Assembly: GCA_020851555.1 (NCBI GenBank)
Contig: JADZCM010000017.1
Span: 1 to 64,000 of the forward strand
Length of the DNA: 64,000 nucleotides
From: Bryobacterales bacterium
Lineage (GTDB): Bacteria > Acidobacteriota > Terriglobia > Bryobacterales > Bryobacteraceae
Direction: 5' to 3'
Under the pieces are notes generated by a model. It made no database searches and was not told where the DNA came from. It saw only the letters and a program-made list of their open reading frames with translations. The position numbers and the translations under genes are program-made. Below, in pieces: positions 32,933 to 40,411 of this stretch. Position 1 is the stretch's first letter; every line of letters starts with the position of its first letter.

Positions 32933-34300
32933 CTACTTTCGGGCCTCGCCGCCCGCCGTCGGCGCCCAGGACGGCGGCAGCGGGGCGGCCGGCATGACCG
33001 GTTCCGGGTTCTGCCGGAGCGACTCGGCCGGATCGGTGATGACCGGCGTCACGATTACCACCAGTTCGGTCTTGGTCTTGTTCTCCTGCCGGCTCTTGAA
33101 CAACACCCCGAGCACGGGTATGTTCGCCAGGCCGGGCACCTTGGACATGGTTTCGGTGGCGCGGTCGTCCAGCAGGCCGGCAATGACGAAACTTTGTCCC
33201 TCCGCCAGTTCGATGTCGGTTTCCATCCGCCGCGTGGCCAGCGCCGGAATGGTGAAGCCCGAGATCACCACGCCGTTGGCGAGGTCGATGGTGGAGACCT
33301 CCGGCTTGACGTGCAGCTTGATGGTCCGGTTGTTGGTGACCCGCGGCAGAAACGCCAGGCGGATGCCGAACTCCCGGAACGTCACGGTCACGGCGCCCAC
33401 GTTGGCTCCGCCTTGAACGATCGGAACGGGAAACTCGCCGCCCACCAGAAAGCTGGCCTCCTTGTTGTCCGTGGCGACCAGGTTGGGTTCCGCCAGGATC
33501 TGAAGGACCCCCTGTGAGCGCAAAGCCTGGATAAGCATGCCTAGGTTCAGGTCCGGGCGGAAAGCGAAGATATTGAGCGCGTCCGAAAGGCTCCAGTTGC
33601 TGGCCTGGCCCGCGGCGGATCCGGGAACGACGCCGGTGACGCCGTCCATCATGAACCCCAGCGGGTAGATCCGGGACGGAGTGGGGGGGCTGAACTGGCC
33701 CGTGGTGGTTCTGCCCGAAGTGTTCAGGGCGCCGGTGGACATGAGGTTCACGCCGAAACTGGCGGTGGCCGAGCGGTTCAGCTCGGCGAACTTCACCCGC
33801 AGCATGATTTGCTTGTCGGGAGCGGGGGGCGCCACCTCCAGGTTGTTGACCACGCTCTTGGCCAGAGGCCCTACCAGCGCGGCGGCGCGGTCGGCGACGG
33901 TCTGGCTTGATACGCGGCCGGTCAGCGAGAGGGCCTCGCGCGCGCTCTGTACCTCGATGTTCTCCTCGGGGAAGGTCCTCCGCAACAGGTCCCGCACCTG
34001 CGCCAGGTCGTGCGCCACCGCCACCTTGAAAAACTGCCGGTGCCCCTGCTTGGACCACACTCCCACCGTGGACAATCCGTGGCCCTTGCCGAGCAGCAGC
34101 ACTTCGCGCCGGCTTAAGGCGACCGTGTCCACGACGTCCGGCGAGGTGGTCGAGATCCGGGCTATATCAAAATCGCAGTCGACCACCCGGCTCTCTCCGA
34201 CCGTGAGGGTGAGCGTCTGCTCCGTGGTCTGTCCGGCCGCCGGAAGGCTGAACAGCATCGCGGAGACCCACAGAACTGCAAAGAAGTCGCTTGCTCGCAT
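32933..34300 (-). CDS. cpaC: Tad/Cpa secretin CpaC (RcpA)
   Basis: Outer-membrane channel of the Tad pilus. The 455-residue product has a leader (MRASDFFAVLWVSAMLFSLPAAGQ), an N-terminal pilus-assembly domain (LTLTVGESRVVDCDFDIARISTTSPDVVDTV, about 30-60), a BON-like domain (REALSLTGRVSSQTVADRAAALV, about 120-142) and the secretin domain. In the latter LQILAEPNLVATDNKEASFLVGGEFPVPIVQ and VPGLANIPVLGVLFKSRQENKTKTELVVIVTPVI are the family signatures. An Ala/Pro-rich tail follows. The ATG at 34300 puts the leader first; upstream starts add a non-secretory stretch. Confidence 0.93.
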   Translation of the reverse strand: MRASDFFAVLWVSAMLFSLPAAGQTTEQTLTLTVGESRVVDCDFDIARISTTSPDVVDTVALSRREVLLLGKGHGLSTVGVWSKQGHRQFFKVAVAHDLAQVRDLLRRTFPEENIEVQSAREALSLTGRVSSQTVADRAAALVGPLAKSVVNNLEVAPPAPDKQIMLRVKFAELNRSATASFGVNLMSTGALNTSGRTTTGQFSPPTPSRIYPLGFMMDGVTGVVPGSAAGQASNWSLSDALNIFAFRPDLNLGMLIQALRSQGVLQILAEPNLVATDNKEASFLVGGEFPVPIVQGGANVGAVTVTFREFGIRLAFLPRVTNNRTIKLHVKPEVSTIDLANGVVISGFTIPALATRRMETDIELAEGQSFVIAGLLDDRATETMSKVPGLANIPVLGVLFKSRQENKTKTELVVIVTPVITDPAESLRQNPEPVMPAAPLPPSWAPTAGGEARK

Positions 34301-34316
34301 TGTTAGTCCGCCCGCC

Positions 34317-35180
34317 TTAGTGACCACTGCCTGCTCCGATACGCTCCACGCTGCGGGTAGTCCCCCGAATGACGACGACCTCCTCCGGCGGCTCCTCGGG
34401 CGGAGGCGCGGAGACACGCGGCGGCTCCGGCGGACGCGGAGCGGCCGGCGCCGCCGCCGGCGCGGGCCTGGCCCGCCCGTACAATTCCGTCATGTCCCTG
34501 CCGGTGGTCTTGTCCGTGGCCGCGTCCGCCGAATTGCGCAGCACCAACTGGATCCGGCCTTCGTTGCCCGCCAGGGTCAGGATCTCCGCCTGCTCCGGCG
34601 TGACCAGGAGCGTGACCACCGGGACGTTCACGGCGCGCCCGCTGGAGTCCGGCTGGAGTTGTTGTCCCGCCGACAACACGGGCACATTCTGCAAAATGGT
34701 CGAGATCCGGGCTCCGGCATCGCCCGGCGGACGGACCGTTGCCAGCACGTCCACTCTCATGCCGGGAAGAACAAATCCGGCGACTCCGACCACTTCGTTC
34801 ACCTTGACGGCCACGGCGCGCATCCCCGGGGGAATCACCGGCGCCAGGCCGAAGCCGCTGCCCCGATCAGCCAGGCGGGCGGCCACCACCGGCTCGTCGG
34901 CGAGGATGTTGCTCACCACGGGGCGGCCGACCACCTCCTCAATGTTGGCGAAGGCGCCGGCGGGGACGCGGTCGCGCGGCACGCGAACCAGTTTTACGTC
35001 GCCGGGCTTGATCTGCACGCCCACGCCGAGCGCGTGCGCGGCCGCTACCACCGCCGACGTTTCGACTTTGCCTTTATCAGTGCGGCGGCCCGCCCGGGAG
35101 GTCATCTGGTAGAAGATGCTCGAAACGACCAGGGCGAACAGGAGGCTTACCCCCAGGACGGTTAGGAATCTGCGGTCCAT
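34317..35180 (-). CDS. cpaB: Flp pilus assembly protein CpaB (RcpC)
   Basis: Periplasmic partner of the secretin. The 287-residue product has one N-terminal membrane anchor (about 5-25), a SAF domain (VVAAAHALGVGVQIKPGDVKLVRVPRD, about 44-70; GRPVVSNILADEPVVAARLA) and the RcpC/CpaB core VIPPGMRAVAVKVNEVVGVAGFVLPGMRVDVLATV (about 114-148), then PVVTLLVTPEQAEILTLAGNEGRIQLVLRNS. A Pro/Ala/Glu-rich tail ends it. It lies directly before cpaC (16-bp gap) and 21 bp after the membrane protein gene. Confidence 0.93.
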   Translation of the reverse strand: MDRRFLTVLGVSLLFALVVSSIFYQMTSRAGRRTDKGKVETSAVVAAAHALGVGVQIKPGDVKLVRVPRDRVPAGAFANIEEVVGRPVVSNILADEPVVAARLADRGSGFGLAPVIPPGMRAVAVKVNEVVGVAGFVLPGMRVDVLATVRPPGDAGARISTILQNVPVLSAGQQLQPDSSGRAVNVPVVTLLVTPEQAEILTLAGNEGRIQLVLRNSADAATDKTTGRDMTELYGRARPAPAAAPAAPRPPEPPRVSAPPPEEPPEEVVVIRGTTRSVERIGAGSGH

Positions 35181-35201
35181 GTCGGTTCTCTGACTTCCCC
35201 T

Positions 35202-36809
35202 CTATCGGCCGGGCGGTGTGGCGGGATTAGGCCCGTTCCCGGCGGCGCGCGCATACAGCGCTGCCCTTTCGTCCGAGGCTATCCGCCGCCAGCCGGGATG
35301 GCCCTCCAGCAGCGACGCCAGCGGCCAGTGGCCGGGGACGAGCACCAATCCCAAGCCGTGCTTGTCAAGGAGGCGGTCCCATCCGGGGCGGCCTTCCACC
35401 AGCCTCAGATACTCGCCGCCGAGACCGGGCCCGTAGAAGTCACTGCGGCCGTCGATGAACACCTTCAGACGCGGCCAATGCCGGTAGATCAGGTAATCCC
35501 CCCACTGGTCAGTGGTGAAAACCCGGCGCCCTTCCCAGTTGGCGGGCACCGTCTTCAACAGGGAAACCGGGAACTTCGCCTCGGGGAAATCCCTCGGCCA
35601 CTTGGACGCGGGGGTCGCCAGAATGGCGGCGGCGACGGCCGCCGCGGACCAGACGCTCAGACGCCGGAAAACGGGCGTCAGATCCGCTCCGAACTGCCAG
35701 AGCAGCCGACAGACCGACCGCGGCTGCGAGCCTTCCGCCCGGGCCCGCCACAGAGCGGAAACCTCGGCGGCCACCAGCGGCGACGCCAGCATGACGAACA
35801 GCGGCACGTGGCGTACGCTGGCCAGCGCCAGGTGCGCCCAGGCCACCACCAGCAGCGCGTCCGCCACTCGCCCGCGTGACAGCAGCCAGCCCGCCGTGAG
35901 CAGCCCGGCGATCAGCAGCAACTCGAAGTGCAGCAGGTTCTCTCCGCGGAAGCGCGGCGACTGGAATTCGTCCACGGCGCTGCGGATCCAGTCCGAGGTC
36001 AGGTAGCGCGCGATGTGCCGGTGCAGGCCGATCCCGTAAGGATTGGCCAGCGAAGCCGCCAGCGTGGCGGCGCCCAACAACGCATATCTCAGAGGGGGCG
36101 GTCCCGCGGCCGGCGACCGCTCCCCAGTCCTCCCCTTACGAAGCCGGAATGCCTCGCGGAGGCTGTAAGACCGCCCCGCCACGGCCTCTATTCCGAGCCC
36201 CGCCGCCAGCAGCAGCAAGCAGGCCGGCAGGGCGAAGAACCCGCCGTGGAGGTTCACCCAAACCGCCGAAAGCGGCACCAGCCACCACACGGCCTTCCCC
36301 GGATGGCGGCGGTCCCGCTCGACCATCCACCAGGCGGCGGGCATCAGCAGCAGCGTGAAGATGTGCGGGCGCGCCAGGTAATGAATCGACGAGGCGCCCA
36401 CGCACAGCAGCGTGACGGGCAGCGCCACCAGCGCCTGCGCGCCCCGCCACAGCATGTAGCGGAAGACCAGCAGCGCGCCCAAGGCCAGCGTACACCCCGC
36501 CAGCCCCGCCACTCCCGCCAGCCCCCGCCATGCATGGACCAGGGCGAACAGAACGCCGGCCAGCCACTCCCAGGCGTACCAGGCCTCCGCGGAGCGCGTA
36601 AAAGAGAAGATGTCGCGATGGGGGACCGATCGCGTCTCCAGCATCCACTGGCCGGCGCGTATGTGCCAGCCCGTATCCCCGTCGGCGAGCAGCACGGTCC
36701 AGCCCTCGCCTGCCACGAAGAGCCACCCGATGAGCGAGACCAGCAACAGGTCGGCCAGCGAAGGCCGCAGCCATGCGGCCCGGCACACAACTGCTAGAAA
36801 ACGGCGCAC
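35202..36809 (-). CDS. Polytopic membrane protein, GT-C glycosyltransferase-like
   Basis: No named family recognised. The 535-residue product has about 10-12 membrane spans. Its first loop carries LLADGDTGWHIRAGQWMLETRSVPHRDIFSFT (about 40-71), with acidic Asp residues placed as in the metal-binding first loop of GT-C enzymes (polyprenyl-phosphate-sugar dependent glycosyltransferases). The C-terminal ~120 residues are soluble and contain RRVFTTDQWGDYLIYRHWPRLKVFIDGRSDFYG, a pattern I associate with bacterial membrane proteins of this kind. It directly precedes cpaB, so pilus-subunit glycosylation is a tempting but untested role. Confidence 0.6.
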   Translation of the reverse strand: MRRFLAVVCRAAWLRPSLADLLLVSLIGWLFVAGEGWTVLLADGDTGWHIRAGQWMLETRSVPHRDIFSFTRSAEAWYAWEWLAGVLFALVHAWRGLAGVAGLAGCTLALGALLVFRYMLWRGAQALVALPVTLLCVGASSIHYLARPHIFTLLLMPAAWWMVERDRRHPGKAVWWLVPLSAVWVNLHGGFFALPACLLLLAAGLGIEAVAGRSYSLREAFRLRKGRTGERSPAAGPPPLRYALLGAATLAASLANPYGIGLHRHIARYLTSDWIRSAVDEFQSPRFRGENLLHFELLLIAGLLTAGWLLSRGRVADALLVVAWAHLALASVRHVPLFVMLASPLVAAEVSALWRARAEGSQPRSVCRLLWQFGADLTPVFRRLSVWSAAAVAAAILATPASKWPRDFPEAKFPVSLLKTVPANWEGRRVFTTDQWGDYLIYRHWPRLKVFIDGRSDFYGPGLGGEYLRLVEGRPGWDRLLDKHGLGLVLVPGHWPLASLLEGHPGWRRIASDERAALYARAAGNGPNPATPPGR

Positions 36810-36871
36810 GCGCCTCCATGCGCCCTATCGGCGTGTTTGCCGGTCCCTTTAGCCGCGGGCGGACGGAAGGC

Positions 36872-37483
36872 TCATCGCACGGTCCCCACCTGCCCCGCCG
36901 CCATGAGCCGCGCGTCCATCCGGCCCAGATTCCTCTCCATGGCGGGCGTGAGCAGGCCGGTGTGGGGGCAATCCACCAGGTATTCGGGGATCTCCCAAAC
37001 ATCCTCGTCCGACGTCATCCAGCGGATGGAATCGAACCGCTTCAGGTTGACGGGCCGGGAGTAGCGCCTCAGCGTCTTCTCTCCTCTGAGGTTGAAGTAG
37101 TGCTCGAAGTAGGACATGGCCAGCTCGCGCAGCGTCCGGTACACCGGCTCTCTGCTCCGCAGCCCCGCGTAGTTGGATTTAGCCACCGCGCCCCAGTGGC
37201 CTCGCAGCCGGTACACGGCCAGGACGTGATCATCGTCGCGCACTGCCTCCAGGTCCACGAGCAGCGGCGGATGGCTGAGCATGCGCAGCGCGGCGGCTCC
37301 CAGGAGCGCCCCCTCCATGCAGTGCGCCGCGCCCAGTTCCAGCGCGCGGCGCGGCGAATAACAGGTTGGCCCGCCAGGCTCTTTGTTATACGCCAACTCG
37401 TCCAGAAACCGCTGGATCCTGTGGGGAGTCGTGAGGCGGCGGAACACGGCCCGCTGGCTCGCGCTGAATCCATTGAAGAGCAT
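36872..37483 (-). CDS. Conserved hypothetical, transglutaminase/cysteine-protease-like
   Basis: I cannot name the family. The 203-residue product shows an ordered Cys (AHCMEGALLGAAALRML, about 62-78), His (VRDDDHVLAVYRLRGHWGAVAKS, about 90-112) and later acidic residues, the arrangement of transglutaminase-like papain-fold enzymes. The stretch YAGLRSREPVYRTLRELAMSYFEHYFNLRGEKTLR looks strongly conserved. No signal peptide. The ATG at 37483 is taken; there is no good ribosome-binding site. The frame stays open upstream but runs antisense to the POTRA gene. It probably heads the Tad-type transcript and is divergent from the POTRA gene by 27 bp. Confidence 0.6.
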   Translation of the reverse strand: MLFNGFSASQRAVFRRLTTPHRIQRFLDELAYNKEPGGPTCYSPRRALELGAAHCMEGALLGAAALRMLSHPPLLVDLEAVRDDDHVLAVYRLRGHWGAVAKSNYAGLRSREPVYRTLRELAMSYFEHYFNLRGEKTLRRYSRPVNLKRFDSIRWMTSDEDVWEIPEYLVDCPHTGLLTPAMERNLGRMDARLMAAGQVGTVR

Positions 37484-37510
37484 GGTTTCTGGCCAGCATA
37501 CAATGAAATC

Positions 37511-38758
37511 GTGGTCGCGCTCTGGCTGTTCCTGCTGTGGCAGTCCCCGCAGCCTCCCACCCGCTGGCCCATTGAGAGCCTCGTGGTGGAGAATCCCGGC
37601 GAGTACTCGGAAGCGCAGATTCTCGGCTACGCCGGCCTGGCAACCGGCCAGGCGGCGGGCAAGGGGGAACTGGAGGCGGCGCGAAGACGCCTGATGGACA
37701 GCGGGCACTTCGGCGGCGTGGGTTACCGCTACAAGCCCTCCGCCTCGGGCAAGGGCCTCGCGGTTACGATCGAGCTTTCCGGCGCGGGTGAGACTTACCC
37801 GGTCCGCTTCGAGCGGCTGGACGCCGACCCGGAGGAACTGGCCTCCGCTCTGAAGTCGTCGGACCCCCTTTACCGCGACTGGATCCCTCCCACGCCCACT
37901 CTGCTGGAAAGGTACGCCAAGGTTCTTGAGGATTTCCTGGCCGCGCGCAATCGCAAGCTCGACGTCCGCGGCGCGCTCCGGCCGGACCGCACCGACAACC
38001 TGGCCGTGGTGTTCAGCCCGGCAGCGCGCGCGCCGGCCATCGCCCAGGTGCAGTTCGCCGGATCGAGCGCCATCCCGGCTGAGGAGCTCCAGGCGGCAGT
38101 GGCCGGCGTGGCCATTGGCGCGCCCTACGATGAAGCCCGATTCGAGAAGATCCTCGACGCCAGCGTGCGCCCTCTCTATGAAGCGCAGGGCCGGATCCGG
38201 GCGGCGTTTCCCAAGGTGACCGCGGTTCCGGCCCAGGGGATTGACGGCGTCGCCGTCACCGTGGAGGTCGCCGAGGGGGAGGTCTACACGCTCGGCAGCG
38301 TTCGCCTCACCGGCGAGCCGCTGCCGGAGGCGGAACTGCTGGAAGCGGCGGCCTTCAAGCCGGGAGAAGTGGCGGACTTCTCCGAGGTCGAAGCCGCTCT
38401 CGGGCGCATCCGGCAGCGTCTGAACCGCTCCGGCTATCTGCGGGCGGAGGTGGATCTTGAGCGCACGCTGGACGACATCGAGCGGAGGGTGGATTTGACT
38501 GTCCGCGTGTCCGCCGGTCCCCAGTTCCTTTTCGGGAAACTGGCGGTGCAGGGGCTGGACCTGGACGGCGAGGCCCAGATGCGCCGTCTTTGGGCGCTGA
38601 AGCCGGGCTCGCCTTTCGATCCCGCCTATCCCGACTTCTTCCTTTCCAGGATTCGCCAAGACGGAGTCTTCGACAACCTGGGCAAAACCAAGGTCGAGAC
38701 GCGGCTGGACGAGTCAAGCCACACGGTCGATGTGACACTCCGCTTCGCCGGCCGGTAA
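37511..38758 (+). CDS. POTRA-repeat protein (BamA/Omp85-like, no beta-barrel)
   Basis: The 415-residue product starts at GTG with a short leader (MVALWLFLLWQS) and consists of successive POTRA-like units: IESLVVENPGEYSEAQILGYAGLATGQ (about 18-44), IAQVQFAGSSAIPAEELQAAVAGVAIGAPYDEARFEKILD (about 177-216), YTLGSVRLTGEPLPEAELLEAAAFKPGEVADFSEVEAAL (about 258-296) and FLFGKLAVQGLDLDGEAQMRRLWALKPGSPFD (about 338-369). It ends in VDVTLRFAGR, where Omp85 proteins would continue into a 16-strand barrel. Probably a periplasmic scaffold; no barrel gene follows in the window. Confidence 0.75.
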   Translation: MVALWLFLLWQSPQPPTRWPIESLVVENPGEYSEAQILGYAGLATGQAAGKGELEAARRRLMDSGHFGGVGYRYKPSASGKGLAVTIELSGAGETYPVRFERLDADPEELASALKSSDPLYRDWIPPTPTLLERYAKVLEDFLAARNRKLDVRGALRPDRTDNLAVVFSPAARAPAIAQVQFAGSSAIPAEELQAAVAGVAIGAPYDEARFEKILDASVRPLYEAQGRIRAAFPKVTAVPAQGIDGVAVTVEVAEGEVYTLGSVRLTGEPLPEAELLEAAAFKPGEVADFSEVEAALGRIRQRLNRSGYLRAEVDLERTLDDIERRVDLTVRVSAGPQFLFGKLAVQGLDLDGEAQMRRLWALKPGSPFDPAYPDFFLSRIRQDGVFDNLGKTKVETRLDESSHTVDVTLRFAGR

Positions 38759-39225
38759 CGACAATTTTTCTACTTATGTCGTAATGTATTTTCCGGATCC
38801 GACCTTTTCGCGCTCCAGGCTCGCGGCGACCGGCCGTGTCAGCGGTGTCTCACCGGAGACCGACAGGCGCTTGAAACAGAACTCGGTCCAGCGCGATACA
38901 TTCAACTACAACTATCGTAATTATAGGGGCTCGTCGGACGCCTGTCTGGCTGTCCCGCGATCCGCGTACGATCAAGACGCCGCCGGGCGCCCTCTGGGCG
39001 GAGCGGGACTTCTTGCGGCAGCACCGCCGCCGGCGGCGGGTCTTCACACGCCCCAGGACCTGGACTTTCCGCCTGCCTTGTGCCTTGTCTTGGAGGGGAA
39101 CCTGAGGTAGCGCCGGGATCCCTTCCGGGCGCCGCCTCCGGAAGACGTGAAGTGAGGATCGCCCGTGGGTGCGGGTGAGCAGATGAGCCTGTCAGGCCGT
39201 CTAAAGGGACAGCCAGTCGAGTCCG
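38759..39225. other. 467-bp non-coding stretch with strong folding potential
   Basis: No credible protein gene. It opens with an AT-rich stretch (38761-38792) holding a dyad ACGACA-13 nt-TGTCGT (38758-38782) that overlaps the POTRA stop codon. From 38974 to 39044 a long stem can form: AAGAC plus GCCGCCGG pair with CCGGCGGC..GTCTT, with a 2-nt bulge. It encloses two small hairpins (CGCCC-TCT-GGGCG and GCGG-5 nt-CCGC). GTCCCGC (38952-38958) can also pair with GCGGGAC (39003-39009), a competing fold. It could be a leader or ncRNA for the PilZ gene downstream; GC-rich DNA folds easily, so this is weak. Confidence 0.3.
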
Positions 39226-39522
39226 ATGTGCAATAGGATGGAGCAGCACGAGAAGCGGAGTGAACCGCGAGTCCGGTCGCGCGGCCAGGTGCAGCTTCTC
39301 ACCGAGGCGGGACAGGCCATCGCCGCCACCGTCTACGACGTTTCCCCCGGCGGCATGTGCGTGGAATCACGGGAGCCTCTGGCGTCGGGTCTTCCGGTCA
39401 GGGTCGAAGTGCACGGGTTGGAGGCGAGGGGTGTCGTGCGCTATTGCCGCAAGCACGAGGACCGCTACCAGCTCGGAGTTCGCCTGCAATCCCCGGAAAC
39501 GGACGGCGCCGGCCCGTCGTGA
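39226..39522 (+). CDS. PilZ-domain protein (putative cyclic-di-GMP binder)
   Basis: The 98-residue product is a single PilZ domain. It has the N-terminal RRxxR-like EKRSEPRVRSRGQVQL (about 9-24) and the (D/N)xSxxG motif in VYDVSPGGMCVES (about 36-48), followed by the beta-barrel (VRVEVHGLEARGVVRYCRKHEDRYQLGVRLQ). The arginine motif has R-x-x-x-R spacing, so cyclic-di-GMP binding is plausible. Start ATG 39226 or ATG 39238. It stands alone, near the Tad-type locus, whose activity could be a target (inference). Confidence 0.8.
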   Translation: MCNRMEQHEKRSEPRVRSRGQVQLLTEAGQAIAATVYDVSPGGMCVESREPLASGLPVRVEVHGLEARGVVRYCRKHEDRYQLGVRLQSPETDGAGPS

Positions 39523-39601
39523 GAGGCCTTCCCCCTCCCTTCGGGCTCGTCTGGACGCGTGCGAGCCCCCTCCTTGCCGCCGTACGGGAGGGGCGGGCGA
39601 T

Positions 39602-40411
39602 CTATCCGCCCGCGGGCGGCGGCGGCTCCAGTTTCCCGGCGCGATAGGCGCGAAGATACCCCGCACAGAACTCGTCGCGCCCGAGCAGAGCTTCCGCCGC
39701 GGCGAGGTTGGCCATCAACTGGCGGTCGCAAGGGTCCACGATTGCGGTATCCAGCCCCCTGCTGACAAGCAGCACCAGGAAGGTCTGGTTCAACAACTTC
39801 CTTACGGGGAGACCGAAGGAGACGTTGCTCAGCCCCACGCTGGTGTGTACACCCGGGTAACGGCTCATGACCTGGCTGACGGCCTCGGCGACGCCCTTTC
39901 CGTGCTCGCCCCCGGTGCTGACAGGCAGCACGCAAGGGTCCACGTAGATGTCGTCCAAGGCGATGCCCGATGCGGTCAGGCTGTCGACCAGCCGGCAACC
40001 CATAGCGACCCGATCCTCCACGCCCGTGGGAGGTGCGGCGCCCATCGCCAGCGCCACGACCTTGGTGTTGTACTGCTTCACCAGGGGCAGCACTGCCTCG
40101 AAGCGGGCCGGCTCGCCGGTAATGGAGTTAATCATGGCTCTGCCCTTCACGAGCGGCAGCGCCGCGCCGAGCGCCGCCGGATCGGAACTGTCAAGGCATA
40201 GCGGCAGGTCGACCGCTTCCTGAACCACGTTCACCAGCCACGTCAGGCACTCCACCTCCCGGCCCGCGACGCCGCCGTTGACGTCCAGCATGCCGGCTCC
40301 GGCTTCTTTCTGCCTCACCGCCGTTTCCCGAATGTACGCGGCGTCGCGGCTCAGCACCGCCTCGCGGATTCGTTTGCGGGTGCTGTTGATCAGCTCACCG
40401 ATGATGAACAT
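39602..40411 (-). CDS. Methyltetrahydrofolate methyltransferase (pterin-binding, MetH-module/AcsE-like)
   Basis: Transfers the methyl group of CH3-H4folate to a corrinoid protein. The 269-residue product is a pterin-binding TIM barrel: IGELINSTRKRIREAV (about 4-19), KEAGAGMLDVNGG (about 36-48), LPLCLDSSDPAAL (about 69-81), GRAMINSITGEPARFEAVLPLVKQY (about 90-114) and YPGVHTSVGLSNVSFGLP (about 189-206, with the Asn of GLSNVSFGLP). Length and motifs match both AcsE of acetogens and the folate module of MetH. There is no cobalamin or homocysteine domain. It overlaps metF by 17 bp; the corrinoid and homocysteine modules are encoded just across the divergent gap. Confidence 0.9.
   Translation of the reverse strand: MFIIGELINSTRKRIREAVLSRDAAYIRETAVRQKEAGAGMLDVNGGVAGREVECLTWLVNVVQEAVDLPLCLDSSDPAALGAALPLVKGRAMINSITGEPARFEAVLPLVKQYNTKVVALAMGAAPPTGVEDRVAMGCRLVDSLTASGIALDDIYVDPCVLPVSTGGEHGKGVAEAVSQVMSRYPGVHTSVGLSNVSFGLPVRKLLNQTFLVLLVSRGLDTAIVDPCDRQLMANLAAAEALLGRDEFCAGYLRAYRAGKLEPPPPAGG

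Noticed and set aside
31338..33416. 692-codon + strand frame across cpaF/cpaE/cpaC
   Set aside because: Antisense to three Tad genes with clear motifs; no domain recognisable.
32922..34058. Upstream extension of the cpaE frame
   Set aside because: It overlaps the secretin gene in another frame and reads as low-complexity Arg/Gly/Pro sequence; the GTG at 32921 has a ribosome-binding site and starts the real domain.
37484..38659. Upstream extension of the transglutaminase-like frame
   Set aside because: It is the antisense of the POTRA gene and lacks conserved sequence.
38784..39110. 108-codon + strand frame in the long non-coding stretch
   Set aside because: No ribosome-binding site, no motif, odd composition; treated as non-coding.
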